Assembly (NCBI GenBank): GCA_012798975.1
Contig: JAAZME010000277.1
Location: 1-5,823, forward strand
DNA from: Gallicola sp.
Lineage (GTDB): Bacteria > Bacillota > Clostridia > Tissierellales > Peptoniphilaceae
Length of the DNA stretch: 5,823 nt
Direction: 5' to 3'
Within the stretch, counting starts at the first letter, position 1; every line of letters starts with the position of its first letter. The notes beneath the pieces are model-generated. The model was given only the letters and a program-made list of their open reading frames with translations. It was not told where the DNA came from and ran no database searches. The position numbers and the translations under genes were made by a program. Shown piece after piece: positions 1 through 5,823 of the stretch.

Positions 1-848
1 AGCTTCAAAAAATTTCTTTTTTAATCCGGGAAACAAAACACAAAAACCACGCACAAGAACTTGCAAGAGACTTTTCCTGTCAAAAAGAAGACTCTGGTGT
101 TGTAATTGTCTGCGGCGGAGACGGTACTTTAAATGAAGCTGCAAATGCGCTAGCAGGAACAAAGACCGCTATGGGCGTTCTTCCAACTGGGACTGCGAAC
201 GACTTCAGCAAGACCCTGTATAAAGATAGAGAGATCGAAGAAATTTTGAAAAATTTTCACAAAGGTTTCTTTTCTCCCATTGATTTGATAGAAACAAAAC
301 TTTCCGATCACAAAAGCCGCTACTGCTTAAATGTACTTTCCTTTGGTTTTGACACAATTATATTAAAGGAAGCCTATAAGCTTCTCGAAGAACATCCACA
401 GCTGAAGGAAAAGGCTTATTACGCAGCTATTCTCAAAAGTATTCTGAAGATAAACTCTTATCCCTATGAAATTTACTCTTATTTTAATGAAAAAATATTT
501 CATCGAAATTCTGAATATATATTAGGCGCTATTTGCAACGGAAGTTTTTACGGTAATGGTTTTAACCCGAATCCGAAAGGCAGATTAAACGATGGAACCG
601 CTTTTCTCGTTTTATTAGAGAATATTTCAAAATACAAAATCCCAAGACTTATCTTGAAATATAAAAAAGGCAGCCATCTCCAGTCCAAAGATATCCTCAC
701 TCAGTTAACACAAAAAGGAATGATAACCTCTCCTGAAAATATACTCTGCAATATCGATGGAGAAATTTTTAATACTCGTAAGATCGAATGGTCTGTCGAA
801 AAAAACGCCTTAAACTTTTTCCATCTAGAAAACCATCATTTGAACTAA
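1..848 (+). CDS. Diacylglycerol kinase-family lipid kinase (DagK/YegS/BmrU-like), 5' truncated
   Basis: The open frame runs in from the window edge (first full codon at 3) to a TAA at 846-848, giving 281 visible residues. The family is usually about 290-310 residues, so roughly 15-30 N-terminal residues, including the usual 'NPxSG' strand, are missing. The ATG at 171 is internal, because the conserved GGDGT nucleotide-binding motif lies upstream of it (visible residues 38-42). Further family motifs follow in order: PTGTANDF (61-68), NVLSFGFD (110-117), a GNG turn (184-186), LNDG (195-198) with the likely catalytic Asp, and DGE (252-254). Members phosphorylate diacylglycerol or related lipids with ATP at the inner face of the membrane. 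The exact substrate cannot be read from sequence, so no symbol is given. It converges on the trp operon, shares a terminator with it, and has no evident functional link to it. Family assignment is firm; specificity is open. Confidence 0.92.
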   Translation, partial: LQKISFLIRETKHKNHAQELARDFSCQKEDSGVVIVCGGDGTLNEAANALAGTKTAMGVLPTGTANDFSKTLYKDREIEEILKNFHKGFFSPIDLIETKLSDHKSRYCLNVLSFGFDTIILKEAYKLLEEHPQLKEKAYYAAILKSILKINSYPYEIYSYFNEKIFHRNSEYILGAICNGSFYGNGFNPNPKGRLNDGTAFLVLLENISKYKIPRLILKYKKGSHLQSKDILTQLTQKGMITSPENILCNIDGEIFNTRKIEWSVEKNALNFFHLENHHLN

Positions 849-899
849 GTTTGAAAAGCAGAAGTTTTTTCGTCAGAAACATAATTTTCTTTAAACACA

Positions 900-934
900 A
901 AAAAGGAAAGTGGTATTTCTCCACTTTCCTTTTT
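900..934. terminator. Bidirectional rho-independent terminator between convergent genes
   Basis: A perfect 14-bp inverted repeat (arms 900-913 and 921-934) encloses a 7-nt loop. The core AGGAAAGTGG pairs with CCACTTTCCT, flanked by an A-run on the left and a T-run on the right. Read on the plus strand, the hairpin ends in TTTTT (930-934) and lies 51 nt after the lipid kinase stop. Read on the minus strand, it ends in TTTTTT (complement of 904-899) and lies 22 nt after the trpA stop. It can therefore end both transcripts. No other gene or structure is seen in the 108 nt between the two coding regions. Confidence 0.9.
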
Positions 935-956
935 CCATCTTCACTCTTCGCTTTTT

Positions 957-1769
957 TCATAAACCTCTTGCAGCTTCTTTCATCTTAAAAGCCATATCGT
1001 AAACCCTCTCTAGGATAGAATTATCTTCGATTCCCTTTTCTATCTGCTCCACTAAGGCTGATCCGACAATCACTCCATCGCATAAATTCTTTAATTCCCG
1101 AATCTGATCCTCACTAGAAATACCAAAGCCGATTGCCAAAGGAAGATCTGTCGCCTTTCGAACATTTTTCATCATTTCCCCAAGGTTGTTGTCAAAACTA
1201 TTTCTTTTCCCTGTCACACCATTAGAAGAAATACAGTATACAAATCCGCTTCCGCAGGAAACCACCTCGCTGACACGTCCTTTGGAAGTTAATGAGGCAA
1301 GAGGGATTAAGTCTACAGGATATTCTTCCATAAGATCTAAAAGCTCTCTCCTCTCCTCCACAGGAAGATCTGGAATAATCAGTCCGTCTACACCTGTTTC
1401 TCTGCATCTTTCCAAAAGACTTTCTAATCCAAACTGAAGAACTGTATTAATATAGATTAAAAACACTAGAGGAATATCCGTCTCTTTGCGTATTTCCTCT
1501 ACGGTTTTAAAGATTTTTTCAAGATTTGTTCCATTTTCAAGGGATCTTCCTGCAGCCTTTTGAATAATCGGTCCGTCGGCCAAAGGATCAGAGAAAGGAA
1601 TTCCCAGCTCAACAATATCTGCTCCCGCTTTTTCCAATGCTAGAACGATCTCTTTCGTCTTCTCTAAATTCGGATCCCCTGCAGTAATATAGGGTATAAA
1701 TGCATTTTCACCTTTATCGATCGAATTAAAACATTTTGAAATTCGTGTTTCCTTAACAGTTGCTAACAT
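957..1769 (-). CDS. trpA: Tryptophan synthase alpha subunit
   Basis: This 270-residue protein has the normal length for TrpA, a TIM barrel that cleaves indole-3-glycerol phosphate to indole and glyceraldehyde 3-phosphate. Indole then passes through a tunnel to TrpB. The signature [13 protein letters not shown] (54-66) carries both catalytic acids, Glu54 and Asp65 (Glu49 and Asp60 of Salmonella TrpA). Other family motifs are PYITAGDP (26-33), IIPDLP (131-136), SNGVTGKR (182-189), the phosphate-binding GFGIS (214-218) and DGVIVGSA (231-238). The ATG at 1769 follows AGGAG (1776-1780) with a 6-nt gap. The start overlaps the end of trpB by 17 nt, so translation is probably coupled, which suits subunits needed in equal amounts. 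It is the last gene of the operon, 22 nt before the hairpin terminator. Nothing is missing from the active site. Confidence 0.98.
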   Translation of the reverse strand: MLATVKETRISKCFNSIDKGENAFIPYITAGDPNLEKTKEIVLALEKAGADIVELGIPFSDPLADGPIIQKAAGRSLENGTNLEKIFKTVEEIRKETDIPLVFLIYINTVLQFGLESLLERCRETGVDGLIIPDLPVEERRELLDLMEEYPVDLIPLASLTSKGRVSEVVSCGSGFVYCISSNGVTGKRNSFDNNLGEMMKNVRKATDLPLAIGFGISSEDQIRELKNLCDGVIVGSALVEQIEKGIEDNSILERVYDMAFKMKEAARGL

Positions 1770-2967
1770 CCAGTTCTCCTTTCTCTACAAGTTCTGTGAT
1801 CGTGATCATATCTTTATCTCCTCTTCCAGACAAATTCACAACGATGATATCCTCTTTTTTTGTCTTTGGTGCAAGTTTTCTTAAATAAGCGATCGCATGA
1901 GAGCTTTCAAGTGCTGGAATAATTCCCTCCGTCTTCGTTAAATAAACAAAAGCATCTAAGGCTTCCTTATCCGTAACACTTGTATAGTCTCCTCTTTTTG
2001 TTTTATGGAAATATGCATGTTCCGGTCCCACCCCCGGATAATCTAATCCTGCAGATACTGAGTGAACAGGCAGTATCTGTCCATCTTCATCTTGCAGAAG
2101 ATAAGTCATCATCCCATGCAGCACACCTTCAGATCCTTTTGTTAAGGTTGCAGAATGGTATGGAGTATCGATGCCCTTGCCTCCTGCCTCTACACCAAAT
2201 ATCTTAACCGATTCATCTTCTTTGAAAGGATAAAAAAGTCCCATCGCATTGCTTCCTCCACCTACGCAGGCGATTAAATGAGTAGGAAGCTTCCCTTCGG
2301 TTTCTATTATCTGTTCCTTTACCTCATCTCCTATAATTCTTTGAAAATCTCTTACCATCGTAGGATAAGGATGAGGTCCAACTACTGACCCGATCATATA
2401 AAATGTATCTTCTACATTTGCAACCCAGTCTCTTATTGCTTCGTTTGTTGCATCTTTTAACGTTGCTGTTCCAGAGGTAACAGGATAAACCGTAGCTCCT
2501 AAAAGCTCCATTTTGAAAACATTTAAAGATTGTCTTATTGTATCTTCATAGCCCATATACACTTCGCATTCCAGTCCAAGCATTGCACAAACAGTTGCAG
2601 CAGCTACACCATGCTGTCCTGCTCCCGTTTCGGCGATCAGTCTTTTCTTGCCCATCTTTTTTGCTAAAAGACCCTGTCCGATGGCGTTGTTGATTTTATG
2701 AGCCCCAGTATGATTTAAATCTTCCCTTTTAAGGTAGATCTTTCCGCCGCCTAAATCCTTTGTAAGATTTTCTGCAAAATATAAAGGACTGGGTCTTCCT
2801 GTATACTGCTGGCAATAGTACTTGTATTCCTTTAAAAACTCTTCGTCCTTCATAGATGCTTCGTAGACCTCTTCTAATTCAGTCAATGCGTTCATTAATG
2901 TCTCTGGTACAAACTGTCCTCCAAAAGGTCCAAAATCCCGTTCTTTTTCCATTAGATCTATTTTCAT
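1753..2967 (-). CDS. trpB: Tryptophan synthase beta subunit
   Basis: This 404-residue, full-length protein is the PLP enzyme that condenses indole with L-serine to give tryptophan, in an alpha2-beta2 complex with Trp[11 protein letters not shown] (87-96) contains the PLP-linked Lys91 (Lys87 in Salmonella). AETGAGQHG (112-120) contains the catalytic Glu113. GGGSN (236-240) is the phosphate-binding loop. [14 protein letters not shown] (305-318), ESSHA (354-358) and LSGRGDKD (379-386), with the Ser that faces the PLP ring nitrogen, are all intact. The N-terminal [10 protein letters not shown] (13-22) is of the classical TrpB1 type rather than the TrpB2 type. The ATG at 2967 follows AAAGGTG (2973-2979) with a 5-nt gap and overlaps the trpF stop as ATGA. 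Met6 is a possible but poorer start because it lacks this spacing. Confidence 0.98.
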   Translation of the reverse strand: MKIDLMEKERDFGPFGGQFVPETLMNALTELEEVYEASMKDEEFLKEYKYYCQQYTGRPSPLYFAENLTKDLGGGKIYLKREDLNHTGAHKINNAIGQGLLAKKMGKKRLIAETGAGQHGVAAATVCAMLGLECEVYMGYEDTIRQSLNVFKMELLGATVYPVTSGTATLKDATNEAIRDWVANVEDTFYMIGSVVGPHPYPTMVRDFQRIIGDEVKEQIIETEGKLPTHLIACVGGGSNAMGLFYPFKEDESVKIFGVEAGGKGIDTPYHSATLTKGSEGVLHGMMTYLLQDEDGQILPVHSVSAGLDYPGVGPEHAYFHKTKRGDYTSVTDKEALDAFVYLTKTEGIIPALESSHAIAYLRKLAPKTKKEDIIVVNLSGRGDKDMITITELVEKGELDVSNC

Positions 2968-3569
2968 GCTCTCACCTTTCTGATAAACTCTTTTATCTTT
3001 TGATAATCCTTACATCCATTTGTTTCAACACCGCTGCTGACATCAACAATATCCGGTTTTGTTCTTCGGATCCCTTCTTGAACATTTTCGCTGTTAAGTC
3101 CTCCAGCTAGGATAAAAGTCCTAGGGATTTCTTTGTTTTCTAAAATTTCCCAGTTAAACTTTTTCCCGCTTCCTCCGGCAACCCTTTTTACAAAACTATC
3201 TAAAAGATAACCTTCTGTACTATAGTTTTCTAACATTTCCAGCGAACTTTCGTCTTCAACCAGAAAACTTTTCCAGATCTCTTGAATAAAACTATTACAG
3301 TATTGTTGACTTTCCGATCCGTGAAACTGGAGGATGTCTAGACTGCAGTCCTGAGCAATATTATGAACTTCCTCCAAGTCCTGATCTAGAAATACACCTA
3401 CTTTTTTTATCTTCGAATCAAGACTTTTTATGAGTTCTTCTGCTTTTTCTTTGCTGACTTTTCTTCTGCTTTCACAAAACACAAACCCCGCATATTCCGG
3501 CATCAACTCGTTTACCATTTCGATGTCTTCAGCGCTTTGCAGTCCGCAGATTTTAATTTTCGTTTTCAT
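2964..3569 (-). CDS. trpF: Phosphoribosylanthranilate isomerase
   Basis: This is a single-domain protein of 201 residues, the usual length for a stand-alone TrpF. It performs the Amadori rearrangement of phosphoribosylanthranilate to CdRP, the substrate of TrpC. The start [10 protein letters not shown] places the general base at Cys8, and LLDS (122-125) supplies the general acid Asp124; these match Cys7 and Asp126 of the Thermotoga enzyme. SRRKVS (34-39), QFHG (81-84), GGSGKKFNW (132-140), LAGGLN (154-159) and VDVSSGVE (175-182) are the expected barrel and phosphate-binding segments. The ATG at 3569 overlaps the end of trpC by 17 nt. Its ribosome site is poor: AAGGA lies 11 nt away and a GGGGA almost abuts the ATG. 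Expression probably relies on ribosomes finishing trpC. It is not fused to TrpC, unlike the enterobacterial TrpCF. Confidence 0.97.
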   Translation of the reverse strand: MKTKIKICGLQSAEDIEMVNELMPEYAGFVFCESRRKVSKEKAEELIKSLDSKIKKVGVFLDQDLEEVHNIAQDCSLDILQFHGSESQQYCNSFIQEIWKSFLVEDESSLEMLENYSTEGYLLDSFVKRVAGGSGKKFNWEILENKEIPRTFILAGGLNSENVQEGIRRTKPDIVDVSSGVETNGCKDYQKIKEFIRKVRA

Positions 3570-4338
3570 ATCCCCGCAGTTCCTTCATTTTTTCTGTAAT
3601 AGAGTCTGCCCTCATAAGACTTTCTCCTATAAGTACTCCTCTTACGCCTATCTCTTCTAAATATTTCATATCTTCTCTGGTATAAATTCCGCTTTCGCTA
3701 ATAATAAACCGGTCTTTTGGAAGGAGCTTCTTTATTCTTTCTGTGTTTTTTATACTCGTTTCAAAAGCCTTTAAGTTTCGATTGTTGATCCCTATAATAT
3801 CTGCTTCTGCCTTCAATGCCTTCTCTATCTCTTCCTCTTCATGGATCTCCACTAAAGTCTGAAGGCCTACTTTATGGGCTAAAGTACTGAATTCTATAAT
3901 TTCTTCTTCCTTTAATATCGTTGCGATTAAAAGAATGATATCTGCATTTAAAACTTTCGATTCTACGATCTGATAAGGATCGATGATGAAATCTTTTCTC
4001 AATACGGGAATAGACGTATTCTTTTTGATTTCTTTAAGATATTCTTTTTTTCCTAAAAAGAACTCTTCTTCTGTTAACACAGAGATCGCTGCAGCATTGT
4101 TTTTTTCATATTCTTTTGCGATGTCAAGAGGATGGAAGTCTTCTCGAATGAGTCCTTTTGAAGGAGAAGCTTTTTTCACTTCTGCTATAATGCCAATTTC
4201 GCCTTGCAGAAATCGGCTTTTGATATCTCGGCATTTTTCTTCGGGATTGATCTGCTGATACAACTCTTCTATGGAAACCTCTGCCTTCTCTTTTTCAAGG
4301 ATTTTTTTCTTAGATTCTAATATATTCTCTAAAAACAA
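3553..4338 (-). CDS. trpC: Indole-3-glycerol phosphate synthase (TTG start)
   Basis: This 261-residue protein is a stand-alone IGP synthase, a TIM barrel that decarboxylates and cyclises CdRP to indole-3-glycerol phosphate. All the catalytic residues known from the Sulfolobus enzyme are visible: Glu53 and Lys55 in IAEVKKASPSKG (51-62), Lys115 in VLRKDFI (112-118), Glu164 in LVEIH (162-166), Asn185 in GINNRNL (183-189) and Glu215 in SESGI (214-218). The start is TTG at 4336-4338. No ATG or GTG is available at the family's expected N-terminus (MFLENILESKK), and AGGAGG at 4345-4350 sits 6 nt upstream. The start lies 29 nt inside the end of trpD, so the ribosome site is within trpD coding sequence. 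The 3' end overlaps trpF by 17 nt. Confidence 0.97.
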   Translation of the reverse strand: MFLENILESKKKILEKEKAEVSIEELYQQINPEEKCRDIKSRFLQGEIGIIAEVKKASPSKGLIREDFHPLDIAKEYEKNNAAAISVLTEEEFFLGKKEYLKEIKKNTSIPVLRKDFIIDPYQIVESKVLNADIILLIATILKEEEIIEFSTLAHKVGLQTLVEIHEEEEIEKALKAEADIIGINNRNLKAFETSIKNTERIKKLLPKDRFIISESGIYTREDMKYLEEIGVRGVLIGESLMRADSITEKMKELRGYENEN

Positions 4339-5353
4339 TGTTTTCCTCCTGTGTTAAAGCGATCAGTTCCTTTAGTCTTTCAAAAGCCTTGCCACTGTCG
4401 ATCATTTCTTTTGCGATTTGAATTCCTTCTTCTATAGAGTCTGCTTTCTTCCCAACATAGATCGCTGCTCCTGCATTTAAAAACACAATATCTCGTTTTG
4501 GCCCCTTTTCTCCTTGAAGAATTCTTTTTAAAATTTCTGCATTTTCCTCTGCATCTCCCCCTACAAGATCTTGTGAAAGAGCTCTATCCATACTAAACTG
4601 TTCCGGTTCTATAAAATAAGTCTTGATCTTACCCTCTTTTAATTCGCTTACTTTTGTCTGGTCGGTAATGGTAATCTCATCTAGTCCATCCATTCCGTGA
4701 ACTACTACAGCTCGTTCTGTGCCAATATTTTTAAGAACCTCTGCAAGTGTTTCTGTCATATTCTCATCAAAAACTCCCAGCACTTGTCCTTTTACTTTCC
4801 CCGGATTGATAAGAGGTCCCAATATATTAAAGATCGTTCGAACGCCTAATTCTTTTCTCGCTCCTTGTGCATGCTTCATCGCCGGGTTAAAATCTGGAGC
4901 AAACATAAAACCAATATTTAAGCGTTCCACGCATTTTTTTACTTCTTCTGGGCTTAAATGGATATTTACACCTAGTGCTTCCAACACATCTGCACTTCCG
5001 CAGCTGCTGGATACGCTTCTTCCTCCATGTTTAAAAACCTTGACCCCTGCCGCTGCTGCCACAAAAGAAACTGTTGTAGAAATATTAAAAGTATGGGCAC
5101 AGTCTCCCCCTGTTCCGCAGGTATCTATTCCATAATCCTCTAAAATTCCAAGATCTCTTGACTTTATTCTTAAGAGCTTTGCGCTTCCAGTGATTTCATC
5201 TACCGTTTCCCCTTTTGTACGAAGGGCCATCAGAAGTCCTCCGATTTGAGCCTGGGAAGCTTTGCCTTCCATAATATCGTTCATAGCGTAAATCATTTCG
5301 TCTTCAGATAAATTTACATTTTTACTTGCTTTTTCAACAGCTGTTTTTAACAT
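4310..5353 (-). CDS. trpD: Anthranilate phosphoribosyltransferase
   Basis: This 347-residue protein is the normal length of a single-domain TrpD, with no fused TrpG glutaminase. It transfers phosphoribose from PRPP to anthranilate. GTGGD (80-84) and NIST (90-93) bind PRPP. Lys108, His109 and Gly110 open the anthranilate loop. Arg166 matches anthranilate-binding Arg164 of the Sulfolobus enzyme. ILGPLINP (177-184) is the hinge region, and Asp225-Glu226 in GLDEIT are the magnesium ligands. The odd point is KHGGRSVSS (108-116): position 111 is Gly, encoded by GGA at 5021-5023, where the family has Asn (KHGNR; Asn109 in Sulfolobus), a residue that contacts anthranilate. All other motifs look functional. 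The ATG at 5353 follows AGGAGG with a 5-nt gap, and the trpE stop is 9 nt upstream. The 3' end overlaps trpC by 29 nt. Confidence 0.97.
   Translation of the reverse strand: MLKTAVEKASKNVNLSEDEMIYAMNDIMEGKASQAQIGGLLMALRTKGETVDEITGSAKLLRIKSRDLGILEDYGIDTCGTGGDCAHTFNISTTVSFVAAAAGVKVFKHGGRSVSSSCGSADVLEALGVNIHLSPEEVKKCVERLNIGFMFAPDFNPAMKHAQGARKELGVRTIFNILGPLINPGKVKGQVLGVFDENMTETLAEVLKNIGTERAVVVHGMDGLDEITITDQTKVSELKEGKIKTYFIEPEQFSMDRALSQDLVGGDAEENAEILKRILQGEKGPKRDIVFLNAGAAIYVGKKADSIEEGIQIAKEMIDSGKAFERLKELIALTQEENIVFREYIRI
4345..4350 (-). promoter_or_regulatory. Ribosome binding site of trpC, inside trpD
   Basis: The minus strand reads AGGAGG here, then six bases, then TTG at 4338. This perfect Shine-Dalgarno match fixes the TTG as the trpC start. 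It lies inside the last codons of trpD, so those codons serve as both protein code and initiation signal. Confidence 0.85.
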
Positions 5354-5358
5354 AACTT

Positions 5359-5364
5359 CCTCCT
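5359..5364 (-). promoter_or_regulatory. Ribosome binding site of trpD, fused to the trpE stop
   Basis: The minus strand reads TAGGAGG followed by AAGTT and the trpD ATG. The AGGAGG shares its first two bases with the TAG stop of trpE. A ribosome terminating on trpE therefore sits on the trpD initiation site, which favours coupled translation. Confidence 0.85.
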
Positions 5365-5823
5365 ATACTTGGCTCAATAGAGCTTCTTTTGTTTTTAATA
5401 TTTCAACCAGTGCCTGAGCTTTCGATACGGTTTCATAATATTCTTTTTCTGGTTGAGAATCTTCTACAATCCCCGCACCCGCTTGTACATACGCTTTGTT
5501 TTTATCAAACACGATTGTTCGAATGGCTATCGCCATATCTAAATTTCCGTTAAATCCGATATATCCTACCGCTCCAGCATAGACTCCTCTTTTCTTATTT
5601 TCTAATTCTTCTATGATTTCAAGAGCTCTTTTCTTCGGTGCACCACTCACAGTTCCTGCTTGAAGGCAGGCTATCAATCCATCTATAACATTCAGTTCTT
5701 CCTTGATTTCGCTTTTTACATGGGACACGATATGCATGACATGGGAATATTTTTTTATCTTTTTCAATTCCGTAATATGAATGCTTCCTTCTTTTGAAAT
5801 TCTTCCTAGATCTTCTTGCGCAA
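5363..5823 (-). CDS. trpE: Anthranilate synthase component I, C-terminal part (5' end outside window)
   Basis: The frame enters at the right edge (first full codon 5821-5819) and ends at TAG 5365-5363, giving 152 visible residues, about a third of a usual ~450-500-residue TrpE. This is the chorismate-binding domain, which makes anthranilate from chorismate with ammonia supplied by TrpG. Visible motifs are HVMHIVS (27-33), AGTVSGAPK (55-63), GAVGYIGFNGN (83-93), AIRT (99-102), QAGAGIV (113-119) and EKEYYE (125-130) with the magnesium-binding Glu region. The TTG at 5765-5767 is not a start, because the conserved DLGRIS segment precedes it. At the very edge the frame reads AQEDLGR where the family has ARNDLGR (see findings). 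PabB shares the domain, but the position directly before trpD makes TrpE far more likely. No trpG follows. The promoter and leader lie upstream of the window. Confidence 0.93.
   Translation of the reverse strand, partial: AQEDLGRISKEGSIHITELKKIKKYSHVMHIVSHVKSEIKEELNVIDGLIACLQAGTVSGAPKKRALEIIEELENKKRGVYAGAVGYIGFNGNLDMAIAIRTIVFDKNKAYVQAGAGIVEDSQPEKEYYETVSKAQALVEILKTKEALLSQV

Noticed and set aside
171..173. ATG as start of the lipid kinase
   Set aside because: The frame is open to the window edge, and the essential GGDGT motif lies upstream of this ATG, so it is an internal Met.
849..899. A possible extra terminator for the kinase gene just after its stop (GAAG followed by a T-run near 861-870)
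   Set aside because: Only a short, weak AT stem can be drawn. The strong hairpin at 900-934 explains termination better.
769..988. Short open frames on both strands across the kinase end, the terminator and the trpA end
   Set aside because: They run through the hairpin terminator, are low-complexity and rich in Lys and Phe, overlap real gene ends and have no family features.
1186..1437. Open frames on both strands within trpA
   Set aside because: They are shadows of trpA in other frames, and their translations show no family motif.
4719..5135. 138-codon plus-strand open frame opposite trpD
   Set aside because: It lies wholly antisense to a well-supported trpD with all motifs, has no recognisable domain, and reads like a reverse-strand shadow.
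5765..5767. TTG as start of a short 134-residue TrpE-like protein
   Set aside because: The frame continues upstream with the TrpE segment DLGRIS, and no Shine-Dalgarno precedes the TTG. It is an internal Leu codon of trpE.
1..5823. CRISPR arrays, insertion sequences, tRNA or rRNA genes, riboswitch or T-box, or an undescribed system
   Set aside because: No repeats with spacing, terminal inverted repeats, transposase motifs or RNA gene signatures were seen. Coding density is nearly complete with known genes, and any trp leader control would lie upstream of trpE outside the window.

Overview
This window holds most of a tryptophan biosynthesis operon on the minus strand, facing a 5'-truncated lipid kinase gene on the plus strand. 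The DNA is AT-rich by eye and has strong AGGAGG-type ribosome binding sites, one TTG start, and tightly packed overlapping genes. This suggests a low-GC Gram-positive bacterium (Bacillota, clostridial or bacillar). I cannot name the genus.

Layout, left to right. Positions 1-848 (+) encode the C-terminal ~281 residues of a diacylglycerol-kinase-like (DagK/YegS/BmrU family) lipid kinase whose start lies before the window. Positions 849-956 hold no gene but carry a 14-bp hairpin (900-934) with T-runs on both strands, which should end transcription from both sides. From 957 to the right edge, read leftward in transcription order, lie trpE (3' part only), trpD, trpC, trpF, trpB and trpA. They are joined by 9 nt, then by overlaps of 29, 17, 4 and 17 nt, which implies one polycistronic mRNA with translational coupling.

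Together the genes cover chorismate to tryptophan. TrpE makes anthranilate, TrpD adds the phosphoribosyl group, TrpF isomerises, TrpC closes the indole ring, and TrpA/TrpB form tryptophan synthase. The glutaminase subunit gene trpG is not between trpE and trpD, and TrpD carries no TrpG domain. The glutaminase must come from upstream of trpE or elsewhere in the genome, as with the shared PabA/TrpG of Bacillus subtilis. The operon promoter and any leader control (T-box, TRAP or attenuator) lie beyond the right edge.

I see no undescribed system here. The points worth a second look are a Gly in place of the usual anthranilate-contacting Asn in TrpD, a disturbed Arg-Asn-Asp motif at the window edge in TrpE that could be a 2-nt deletion, the missing trpG, the TTG start of trpC, and the shared terminator.
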